NCBI GenBank assembly: GCA_046706145.1
Contig: JBJKPP010000011.1
Coordinates: 1-37,202 of the forward strand
Source of the DNA: JBJKPP01 sp046706145
GTDB taxonomy: Bacteria; Bacteroidota; Ignavibacteria; Ignavibacteriales; Ignavibacteriaceae
Direction of reading: 5' to 3'
DNA: 37,202 bases
The first letter of the stretch is position 1, and each line of letters starts with the position of its first letter. The notes beneath the pieces were generated by a model. It saw only the letters and a program-made list of their open reading frames with translations. It did not search any database and was not told where the DNA came from. Shown one piece after another: positions 1 through 6,765 of the stretch. A program made the translations under genes and the position numbers.

Positions 1-500
1 AGTTCACAAGAAATATCAATACTTGGAGAATTTCTCAATGTTTGATAAACTACACAATATCTTTCCGTAAGTTTTATCAGCGAAGTTATTTGTTCTTCAT
101 CTGCATCAGTTGCCAGTTCAAACCTTAGCCTGATATTCTTAAATCCAACAGAAACATCTTTGGCCACAGCCAGTGTTCCGCGGAAGTCAATATCTCCTTC
201 AGCAAAAACTTCTGCGTCAGTTAAATTAACTCCTATTGAAGTTGCCACAGCGTTTAATGTTACGCCTGCACAAGCTACTAAAGCTTCCAACAGCATATCC
301 CCTGAACATAAATGTAATCCGTCCCCTCCAGTAGCGGGATGTAATCCTGCTTCTCGAAGAGCTTTTCCAGTTTCAATGTTACAAGTGATTCCTTCACTAA
401 TTCTACCTCTTGCTCTTAAAGTAATCAAAGCAGCTCCTGGCTCATTTCTATATTTATCTTTTAGCGGGGCCTGTATTGCTTTTAGTTCTTGTGAATTCAT
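1..500 (-). CDS. OsmC family peroxide-reductase-like protein (3' end beyond window)
   Basis: The minus-strand frame opens with ATG at 500 and runs off the window edge after 166 codons, so the C-terminus is missing. The translation has the OsmC/Ohr layout: a beta-rich N-terminal part, a glycine-rich segment near residues 55-68, the first cysteine in LVACAGVTL (C77) at the start of the central helix, and the second in ERYCVVYQ (C149). Two cysteines so placed form the thiol pair with which OsmC/Ohr proteins reduce organic hydroperoxides. The start lies 31 bp after kbl, in the same direction and with no terminator between, so it is probably the third gene of a tdh-kbl-osmC operon. No good Shine-Dalgarno is visible. 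The family is clear, but the substrate is not known. Other OsmC relatives act on different thiol or hydroperoxide substrates. Confidence 0.85.
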   Translation of the reverse strand, partial: MNSQELKAIQAPLKDKYRNEPGAALITLRARGRISEGITCNIETGKALREAGLHPATGGDGLHLCSGDMLLEALVACAGVTLNAVATSIGVNLTDAEVFAEGDIDFRGTLAVAKDVSVGFKNIRLRFELATDADEEQITSLIKLTERYCVVYQTLRNSPSIDISCE

Positions 501-531
501 TTAAATTTTGTTTTAATTGTGATTATAAGTT

Positions 532-1716
532 CTAAACTCCCAATTCTTCCTTAACTTCTTTAAAAGCATTTATGGCAAAGTCAAGATCTTCTTTTGAATG
601 AGCAGCAGATATTTGCACTCTAATTCTTGCAGTATCTTGTGGAACAACCGGAAAGAAAAATCCTATCACATAAACTCCTTTGTCAAGCATTTTTGCTGCA
701 AATTTTTGAGAAAGAGAAGCATCGCCCAGCATAATCGGAACTATAGGATGAACACCTTCTTTTATTTCGAGTCCTGTTTTCTTGATTTTCTCTCTAAAGT
801 ATTTCGTATTTTCTTCAAGTCTATCACGCAGATGCGTTGAAGAGCCAAGCATCTCCAAAACTTTAATTGAAGCAGCAATTATACTTGGAGCGACTGTATT
901 TGAGAATAAATATGGTCTTGATCTTTGACGCAGTAAATCTATAATTTCTTTTCTTCCCGTTGTGTAACCGCCGCTTGCACCACCGAGTGCTTTGCCCAAT
1001 GTTCCGGTAATAATATCAACTCTTCCCATAACATCGCAATGTTCTGGAGTTCCTTTTCCATGTTTTCCCATAAATCCAACTGCATGTGAGTCATCAACCA
1101 TAACCAAAGCATTATATTTATCTGCAAGGTCACAAATCTCTTTTAGTTTAGCTATGTAACCATCCATGGAAAAAACGCCGTCGGTTGCGATCAACCTAAA
1201 TCTGGCCGATTGTGTTTCTTTAAGTCTTTTTTCAAGGTCGTTCATGTCGCTGTTTTTATATCTAAACCTTTGAGCTTTGCAAAGTCTGATTCCATCTATT
1301 ATACTTGCATGATTAAGCTTGTCGCTAATAACGGCATCTTGCTCTGATAGCAGGGTCTCAAATAATCCACCGTTTGCATCGAAGCATGATGTGTAGAGAA
1401 TGGTTTCATCTGTTTCTAAAAATTCAGAAATCTTTTTCTCCAGTTGTTTATGAATTTCCTGTGTACCGCAGATAAATCTTACGGATGAAAGTCCGTATCC
1501 CCATTTATCATAACTTTCCTTGGCAGCTTTAATAATTTCAGGATTGTCAGCTAAACCCAAGTAATTATTGGCACACATGTTTAGAACTTTCTTACCGCCT
1601 GTTACTTCAATGTTGGCTCTTTGTGGAGTGACAATGATTCTCTCATTTTTGTATAAACCGTCTTTTTCAATTTGTTCTATAGTATCATTCAAAAATGATT
1701 TCATTTTCCCAAGCAT
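532..1716 (-). CDS. kbl: Glycine C-acetyltransferase (2-amino-3-ketobutyrate CoA ligase)
   Basis: This 394-aa PLP enzyme of fold type I (alpha-oxoamine synthase family) cleaves 2-amino-3-oxobutyrate with CoA to glycine and acetyl-CoA, the second step of threonine breakdown. The PLP-binding motif MVDDSHAVGFMG lies at residues 206-217 and the Schiff-base lysine K242 is in TGTLGKALGGASGG. Length matches the E. coli enzyme (about 398 aa). The start is supported by an AAGGAG Shine-Dalgarno about 8 nt before the ATG. It sits 29 bp downstream of tdh, which makes the substrate. Other alpha-oxoamine synthases such as BioF or ALAS look similar, but the tdh neighbour settles the assignment. Cytoplasmic. 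Confidence 0.95.
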   Translation of the reverse strand: MLGKMKSFLNDTIEQIEKDGLYKNERIIVTPQRANIEVTGGKKVLNMCANNYLGLADNPEIIKAAKESYDKWGYGLSSVRFICGTQEIHKQLEKKISEFLETDETILYTSCFDANGGLFETLLSEQDAVISDKLNHASIIDGIRLCKAQRFRYKNSDMNDLEKRLKETQSARFRLIATDGVFSMDGYIAKLKEICDLADKYNALVMVDDSHAVGFMGKHGKGTPEHCDVMGRVDIITGTLGKALGGASGGYTTGRKEIIDLLRQRSRPYLFSNTVAPSIIAASIKVLEMLGSSTHLRDRLEENTKYFREKIKKTGLEIKEGVHPIVPIMLGDASLSQKFAAKMLDKGVYVIGFFFPVVPQDTARIRVQISAAHSKEDLDFAINAFKEVKEELGV

Positions 1717-1745
1717 AATTTCTCCTTTCTTTCAAGATATGAGAC

Positions 1746-2789
1746 TCAAATTTCTTCCCAATTTAAAATAACTTTGCCCGATTTTCCCGATTTCATTAAT
1801 TCAAAAGCTTCATGATAATCTTTATACGAAAAATTATGTGTTATAACCGGAGTAATGTCTAGCCCTGACTGAATCATTGTTTGCATCTTGTACCAGGTTT
1901 CGAACATTTCTCTTCCATAAATTCCTTTAATTGTCAATCCGTCGAAGACAACAGTTTCCCAATTTATGGCTGCACTGGATGGAAGTAGTCCGAGCAGGGC
2001 AATTTTCCCTCCATGGCACATTGTGGAAATCATGGATTCTAAAGCTTTTGGATTTCCTGACATCTCCAAACCAACATCAAAACCTTCTTTCATTCCGAGC
2101 TCATTCATTACATCTTCAAGTTTTTCCTTTGTAATGTTAACTGCTCTTGCAACACCCATTTTCTTTGCAAGTTCTAAACGATAAGAATTAAGGTCTGTTA
2201 TAACTACATATCTGGCCCCCGCATGTTTAGCGATTGCGGCTGCCATTATTCCTATTGGTCCTGCTCCTGTTATTAAAACATCCTCTCCGAGCACATCAAA
2301 TGATAGGGCTGTATGAGTTGCATTTCCCAGAGGATCAAATATTGAAAAAATATCAGTTGGAATGTTTGGGTCACAGTGCCAAATGTTGCTAACCGGAATG
2401 CAAAGATATTCTGCAAAGCAGCCAGGGCGATTAACTCCTACTCCTTTTGCATTTCTGCAAAGGTGTCTTCTCCCTGCGCGGCAGTTTCTGCAGATTCCAC
2501 AAACAATATGTCCTTCGCCACTGACGAGTTCCCCTATTTTCACGTCATGTACGTTATCACCAATAGCTTCTACGGTCCCAACATATTCGTGTCCTGTAAC
2601 CATTGGAACTGGGATAGTTTTCTTTGCCCAGTCATCCCAGTTGTAAATGTGTATGTCTGTACCGCAGATTGAAGTTTTTTTTATTTTTATTAGAACGTCG
2701 TTGATCCCCATTTCAGGAACCGGAACTTCATCTAACCAAATTCCCGGTTCTGATTTTTTTTTAACAAGGGCCTTCATCAGATTTGCCAT
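1746..2789 (-). CDS. tdh: L-threonine 3-dehydrogenase (zinc-dependent MDR family)
   Basis: This 347-aa medium-chain dehydrogenase oxidises L-threonine to 2-amino-3-oxobutyrate with NAD+. Catalytic zinc ligands are visible as C42 in SICGTDIHIYNWDDW and the GHE motif at H67/E68. The structural zinc site is the four-cysteine cluster C97, C100, C103 and C111. A Rossmann motif GAGPIGIMAA is followed by an acidic residue (ITDLNSYR) that favours NAD+. The CGTDIHIYNWDEW-type segment is characteristic of TDH within the family. The annotated start follows a GGGA-type ribosome site; M5 is a possible alternative. It is the first gene of the tdh-kbl-osmC run, with a candidate promoter about 80 bp upstream. 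Confidence 0.95.
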   Translation of the reverse strand: MANLMKALVKKKSEPGIWLDEVPVPEMGINDVLIKIKKTSICGTDIHIYNWDDWAKKTIPVPMVTGHEYVGTVEAIGDNVHDVKIGELVSGEGHIVCGICRNCRAGRRHLCRNAKGVGVNRPGCFAEYLCIPVSNIWHCDPNIPTDIFSIFDPLGNATHTALSFDVLGEDVLITGAGPIGIMAAAIAKHAGARYVVITDLNSYRLELAKKMGVARAVNITKEKLEDVMNELGMKEGFDVGLEMSGNPKALESMISTMCHGGKIALLGLLPSSAAINWETVVFDGLTIKGIYGREMFETWYKMQTMIQSGLDITPVITHNFSYKDYHEAFELMKSGKSGKVILNWEEI

Positions 2790-2866
2790 TTCCGTCCCTT
2801 TCCAGATTTCTTAATTGGTCTAGGTTTTCTTCCTTGCAAATAGCAGTATGAAAAACCACAAAATTT

Positions 2867-2894
2867 ATATTAATTGACACAAGTAAAATATCAA
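2867..2894 (-). promoter_or_regulatory. Candidate promoter of tdh-kbl-osmC
   Basis: Read on the minus strand, TTGATA (2894-2889) and TAATAT (2872-2867) are separated by 16 bp. Transcription would start near 2860 and give a leader of about 70 nt before tdh. The region is very AT-rich, so a chance match is possible. Confidence 0.35.
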
Positions 2895-2968
2895 GAATAC
2901 GAACAAGTAAAAAACATATTGCAATTAAGTTTGTTTTGGACAACAATCAGTTCTTATCTTTAAAACTA

Positions 2969-2994
2969 AAAAGCCGGTCAGTTAACCGGCTTTT
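2969..2994 (-). terminator. Intrinsic terminator after the cytochrome c gene
   Basis: A perfect 10-bp inverted repeat AAAAGCCGGT / ACCGGCTTTT encloses a 6-nt loop (2979-2984). On the minus strand it is followed by a T-rich stretch. It lies 18 bp past the cytochrome c stop codon and separates that gene from the tdh operon. Confidence 0.8.
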
Positions 2995-3012
2995 CAAAAT
3001 GTGCCCTCTGAA

Positions 3013-3627
3013 TTATTTGCCTTTCGGCATTGACTTAAGCATTTTTCCTACCATGTCAGGGGCCACAGGATCGGGAACTTTGTTACTTATGGCTGGCAGG
3101 GACTGAAGATAGGCAAAAATATCATTCAAATCCTGGTCACTAAGCTGACCGATTGCCTGCCATGGCATCGGAGGTAATATTGGACGTCCTACTCCCATGT
3201 CTTTTCCCGTTCTTAAAGCCTTGATAAATATTTCCGGTGTCCATCTTCCAAGACCTGTTTCATTATCGGGAGTCAAATTTTTTGTATAGGAAATTCCCCA
3301 AGGACCAACCCAAGCAGTAAAATCTGTTCCGCTTGTTAGTACCCACTTGCCCGGTGCAACCATTTTCGGATCAAAAGGAGCTATTGGTTCATTGGCAGGG
3401 TGTCCTGACAAGAGTCTGGTTGTGTCGGGAACCGGTCCCATTGCTGTCATTATTTTAGGTGAATGACAATCGTTACATCCCCCAAGATCCACAAGATATT
3501 TCCCATGAGCAATCTGTTCGGTTTTTGTCATTTCCTTTTTTGGTTCATTAGTGCTGCATTCGAATTGCAAAAAAACGAACAAGAGTAAAACGGAGAATAA
3601 AAGAATACCGAAGATTGGTTTCTTCAT
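3013..3627 (-). CDS. Exported monoheme cytochrome c family protein
   Basis: This 204-aa protein has an N-terminal export signal: charged MKK, then a hydrophobic run to about residue 23, with a cysteine at C24. That cysteine could be lipidated, although QFEC is a poor lipobox. One covalent heme site, CNDCHSPK, lies near residue 52. The later segment NLTPDNETGLGRWTPE and the likely axial methionine in ILPPMPWQAIG are typical of class I cytochromes found in periplasmic electron transfer. Only one CXXCH is present, so it is monoheme, whereas several relatives are diheme. A strong GGAGG site lies 10 nt before the ATG, with a TATAAT sequence just upstream. It is monocistronic, ending at a clear terminator. 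The redox partner is not evident. Confidence 0.85.
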   Translation of the reverse strand: MKKPIFGILLFSVLLLFVFLQFECSTNEPKKEMTKTEQIAHGKYLVDLGGCNDCHSPKIMTAMGPVPDTTRLLSGHPANEPIAPFDPKMVAPGKWVLTSGTDFTAWVGPWGISYTKNLTPDNETGLGRWTPEIFIKALRTGKDMGVGRPILPPMPWQAIGQLSDQDLNDIFAYLQSLPAISNKVPDPVAPDMVGKMLKSMPKGK

Positions 3628-3822
3628 ACTTATGCTTCCTCCAATTTATTATAATTTGGCAGCCATATTTATTGGTCGGCTGTGGACCATCACTGGTCTA
3701 GTGTAAGATATATGGTAGGAAAAAATGAAAAGAACCTCCAATGACAGGAGTTAATCTATGACATATAAAAAAGATTAGCAAGAGTTTTCTTTGCTTAAGT
3801 GAGTTTATTTGGGAATAGAATT

Positions 3823-4245
3823 TTATACCTGCAAAATAGAATAAATTGCAAAATTTTCATGATTAAGAGGAATACCGGACGATATATCAAATTCCTTTAG
3901 AGTATTCTCAAACCATTCATTGTCTAAATCATTTGCTAGAGCAGTTTCTCTAAGCCAATCAACTTCGCTATCCGTTATCCTATCGTCTGAAAATGCTAAC
4001 TTTAATCCATCTTCAATGAATGACTGGGCAATTGTTTTGTTCGAAAACTTTATTGGGTCGTTCAAAATATATTGATTTGCAAGAAGAGTTTTCAGTATAT
4101 CTTCATAAAAATCAGAAGCAAAACCTAGTTTCTCGCCTATTTCTCTTATTATTTCTTTTTCTTGATTGGCTAACTGTCTATCTATTTTAGCTACTATTAA
4201 CAATCCTTTTAAGTAATTACTTCTATCCTGATAAGGTATTTCCAT
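3823..4245 (-). CDS. TerB-fold-like small acidic protein, function unknown
   Basis: A 140-aa, probably all-helical cytoplasmic protein without a signal peptide or membrane segment. Two similar helical blocks can be seen: IDRQLANQEKEIIREIGEKL (about residues 21-40) and a later block with SDDRITDSEVDWLRE (about 95-110). Each has the acidic turn plus (D/E)-E-x-x-x-(I/L)-R spacing seen in TerB/DjlA-type domains. This resemblance is pattern-based; no alignment was possible. TerB domains sit at the inner face of the membrane and have been linked to metal or stress responses, but no ter genes are nearby. It stands alone on the minus strand between a cytochrome c and a divergent RRM gene. Confidence 0.6.
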   Translation of the reverse strand: MEIPYQDRSNYLKGLLIVAKIDRQLANQEKEIIREIGEKLGFASDFYEDILKTLLANQYILNDPIKFSNKTIAQSFIEDGLKLAFSDDRITDSEVDWLRETALANDLDNEWFENTLKEFDISSGIPLNHENFAIYSILQV

Positions 4246-4436
4246 CTATCCCCGATAATTTTTTTGTTGAAAACTACGATGTCAATCTACAAAAAATATG
4301 ATGCGAAACAAATTCAAATATTTTTTCTTTTTAGAAACGGTTAAAGAAAATTTTCAATACTTTGAGCTTATATAAACTCTTTCAGAAAATACTATAAACA
4401 TTAGGTAATTTTGATTAATATTCGTAATTTTCGTGC

Positions 4437-4458
4437 CCGGTATTAAGCCGGACTTTTT
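4437..4458 (+). promoter_or_regulatory. Small hairpin with T-tract in the RRM gene leader
   Basis: CCGG (4437-4440) and CCGG (4448-4451) can pair across a 7-nt loop. TTTTT follows at 4454-4458, and the RRM gene start is 26 bp further on. The stem is short, so this is either a weak attenuator-like element in the leader or a chance match. Confidence 0.3.
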
Positions 4459-4483
4459 ATTATTATTTATTAGAGGTTCTTAA

Positions 4484-4735
4484 GTGAGTACTAAATTATT
4501 TGTGGGTTCTCTTCCATGGTCGATAGATGACCAGACGTTAAAAGAAGCTTTTGAAGCACACGGAACAGTTGTGTCTGCAAAAGTAATTAAAGATCGCGAT
4601 ACCGGCAGATCCAGAGGTTTTGGTTTTGTAGAAATGGAGGATTCCACCGCGGCGGCCAATGCTATTAAAGCATTGAACGAATCTGAGTTGAAAGGTAGAA
4701 ATATCATAGTTAATGAAGCTAAATCCAGAAACTAA
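4484..4735 (+). CDS. RRM-domain RNA-binding protein
   Basis: The 83-aa protein is essentially one RNA-recognition motif. RNP2 is KLFVGSLPW near residues 4-12 and RNP1 is RSRGFGFVEM near residues 43-52, with the aromatic residues that stack on RNA bases. Short single-RRM proteins of this kind occur in cyanobacteria and Bacteroidota, where some are cold-induced; the RNA targets here are unknown. The start is GTG at 4484, preceded by AGAGG about 8 nt upstream and fitting the usual MxxKLFVG N-terminus. There is no glycine-rich tail. The gene is monocistronic, with a hairpin in its leader and a good terminator 30 bp after the stop. Confidence 0.93.
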   Translation: MSTKLFVGSLPWSIDDQTLKEAFEAHGTVVSAKVIKDRDTGRSRGFGFVEMEDSTAAANAIKALNESELKGRNIIVNEAKSRN

Positions 4736-4766
4736 CAAGATATAAGAGTTTTCAAATTAGGTTTAT

Positions 4767-4790
4767 AAGGCGTCTATTGGACGCCTTTTA
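4767..4790 (+). terminator. Intrinsic terminator after the RRM gene
   Basis: An 8-bp stem AAGGCGTC (4767-4774) / GACGCCTT (4780-4787) with a 5-nt loop is followed by a T-rich stretch. Confidence 0.85.
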
Positions 4791-4814
4791 TATTTTAAAT
4801 GGATCTAATTAGAC

Positions 4815-4844
4815 TTGACATCTAAAATAAATCTCTGTTAAATT
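4815..4844 (+). promoter_or_regulatory. Candidate fumC promoter
   Basis: TTGACA (4815-4820) and TAAATT (4839-4844) have an 18-bp spacer, about 50 bp before the fumC start and just after the preceding terminator. Confidence 0.55.
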
Positions 4845-4897
4845 AATATTAAATTAAGTGTAGAGAAAAATAACCTTAAAATAAAGCGGAGATTATT

Positions 4898-6289
4898 ATG
4901 GAATATAGAATTGAAACAGATAGTATGGGCTCGATTAAGGTTCCCGCAGATAAATATTACGGTGCTCAAACTGCGCGTTCATTCATGAATTTTAAAATTG
5001 GTAATGAAAGATTTCCACGGGAATTAATTAGAGCCTTGGGAATTCTCAAAAAAGCAGCGGCCCTTACTAATAAAGAACTTGGAACATTATCCGATGAGAA
5101 AGCTGATTTAATAGTCAGAGCAGCTGATGAAGTAATTGAAGGAAAATTGGACGATCATTTTCCATTGGTTGTTTGGCAGACGGGAAGCGGTACACAGACA
5201 AATATGAATTCAAATGAAGTTATTTCAAACAGGGCAATTGAGCTGGCAGGCGGAGTCCTTGGAAGCAAAAAACCGATTCATCCGAACGATGATGTTAATA
5301 AAGCGCAATCTTCCAACGATACTTTTCCAACAGCGATGCACATTGCTGCTGTTGAGGAAATTCATAGAAGGTTAATCCCGATGATATGCAAACTGCGCGA
5401 TTCTTTGGATAATAAATCGAAGGAATTTAAGGACATAATAAAAATTGGAAGAACACATTTGATGGATGCTGTTCCATTAACGTTAGGTCAGGAATTTTCT
5501 GGTTATGTTCAACAATTAAATAATGGTTTGGAAAGAATAAACGGATGCCTGCCAAGGTTATATGAACTTGCATTAGGCGGAACAGCAGTCGGCACTGGAT
5601 TAAACACTCATCCTGAATTTGCGGAGAAAGCCGCGGCAAAGATTTCTGAACTAACAGGTAAACCGTTTGTTTCTGCAAGAAATAAATTCGAATCCCTTGC
5701 GGCACATGATGCTTTGGTAGAATTGAGCGGTGTACTAAAAACTATAGCCGCTTCTTTAATGAAAATAGCTAATGATGTAAGATGGCTTGGCTCCGGACCA
5801 AGATGCGGCATAGGAGAGATTAATCTACCGGCTAATGAACCTGGAAGTTCAATAATGCCCGGTAAAGTGAATCCGACGCAAACTGAAGCTATGACAATGG
5901 TTTGTGCACAGGTATTTGGAAATGATACTACCGTAACTTTTGCCGGAGCAAGTGGAAACTTTGAGCTTAATGTTTTTAAGCCTGTTATTATTTTTAATGT
6001 GTTGCAGTCTATACTTCTTATTTCGGATGCTTGTGAAAGTTTCACAGATAATTGTGTAGTCGGCATTGAAGCAAACAAGAAAAATATTGAAAAACATTTA
6101 AAAGATTCGTTAATGCTAGTTACTGCTTTAAATCCGCGAATTGGTTATGATAATGCGGCAAAAGTTGCAAAGAAGGCTTTCGCAGAAAACAAAACTTTGA
6201 AAGAAGCTTGTGTGGAATTAAGTTTCTTAACTGAAGAGGAATTTGATAAAATTGTAGATCCGGGGAAAATGGTTGGTCCACGAAATTAA
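4898..6289 (+). CDS. fumC: Fumarate hydratase class II
   Basis: This 463-aa homotetrameric enzyme interconverts fumarate and L-malate in the TCA cycle. The fumarase/aspartase superfamily signature GSSIMPGKVNPTQ lies at residues 316-328 and contains the catalytic serine. The active-site histidine H187 is in GRTHLMDAVPLTLGQEF, and the substrate-binding segments TGSGTQTNMNSNEV and QSSNDTFPTAMH are intact. Those motifs and the length fit FumC better than aspartase or argininosuccinate lyase. The start has a GGAG site about 9 nt upstream and a promoter-like TTGACA/TAAATT pair before it. Its stop codon overlaps the ATG of a small unknown gene (TAATG). Confidence 0.96.
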   Translation: MEYRIETDSMGSIKVPADKYYGAQTARSFMNFKIGNERFPRELIRALGILKKAAALTNKELGTLSDEKADLIVRAADEVIEGKLDDHFPLVVWQTGSGTQTNMNSNEVISNRAIELAGGVLGSKKPIHPNDDVNKAQSSNDTFPTAMHIAAVEEIHRRLIPMICKLRDSLDNKSKEFKDIIKIGRTHLMDAVPLTLGQEFSGYVQQLNNGLERINGCLPRLYELALGGTAVGTGLNTHPEFAEKAAAKISELTGKPFVSARNKFESLAAHDALVELSGVLKTIAASLMKIANDVRWLGSGPRCGIGEINLPANEPGSSIMPGKVNPTQTEAMTMVCAQVFGNDTTVTFAGASGNFELNVFKPVIIFNVLQSILLISDACESFTDNCVVGIEANKKNIEKHLKDSLMLVTALNPRIGYDNAAKVAKKAFAENKTLKEACVELSFLTEEEFDKIVDPGKMVGPRN

Positions 6290-6621
6290 TGGATGAAGTA
6301 ATTCTGAATATATATCTTGTTATCAATGGTGGCTATGTGGATGAGTTTCGTGCAACGGCGTATAATGTGGAAGGCACAGATGAAGAAAAGATAAAATTCT
6401 TAAAAAGTAAAGCACGTGGAGATTTTGATTCATCTTATAAGTTTAATGCCCCTATAAATAGGTTGGGCAAATACATGAAATATTATAAGTTTGCGAAACT
6501 TGAAAAAAGAGGCAGGCAATTCGAGTTATTTGAGGAGATCTTTACAGAATTCGATGTTCCTCAAAATCCGCTAATTTGTGTAACACCTGTAGTTGATGGT
6601 AAAATAATAGAAAACGATTGA
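6289..6621 (+). CDS. Unknown 110-aa protein coupled to fumC
   Basis: I do not recognise this protein. Its ATG shares one base with the fumC stop codon (TAATG), an arrangement that usually means translation by re-initiation, so it should be made together with fumarase. The N-terminal third looks beta-rich (VILNIYLVINGG), the middle is highly basic and aromatic (KYMKYYKFAKLEKRGRQ, about residues 60-76), and the end is a short beta-like VTPVVDGKII. There is no signal peptide, membrane helix or cysteine pair. Codon and base use look like those of the neighbours. Only the position suggests a link to fumarase or carbon flow. Confidence 0.7.
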   Translation: MDEVILNIYLVINGGYVDEFRATAYNVEGTDEEKIKFLKSKARGDFDSSYKFNAPINRLGKYMKYYKFAKLEKRGRQFELFEEIFTEFDVPQNPLICVTPVVDGKIIEND

Positions 6622-6765
6622 CCAATAACTTCATCTATTTCAACGAATTCAATTTTTTGTAAGTGGCAAATTTTTTGCTCAATTAAATTATAGGCATTTA
6701 TGCTGCACACAAAATTTATATTTGACATAATTCTAATACTTGGAACTGTAATTGGGAATCAATTA

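Noticed and set aside
160..504. Plus-strand open frame of 114 codons
   Set aside because: It lies antisense to the OsmC gene, whose cysteine motifs and family pattern are clear; the plus frame has no recognisable motif.
5608..6078. Minus-strand open frame of 156 codons inside fumC
   Set aside because: Shadow of the fumC coding sequence, with no ribosome site, motif or promoter of its own.
6700..6765. N-terminal hydrophobic extension (signal anchor) of the GH13 enzyme
   Set aside because: The ATG at 6700 has no Shine-Dalgarno, whereas ATG 6766 has GGGAA 8 nt upstream. A secreted form cannot be fully excluded.
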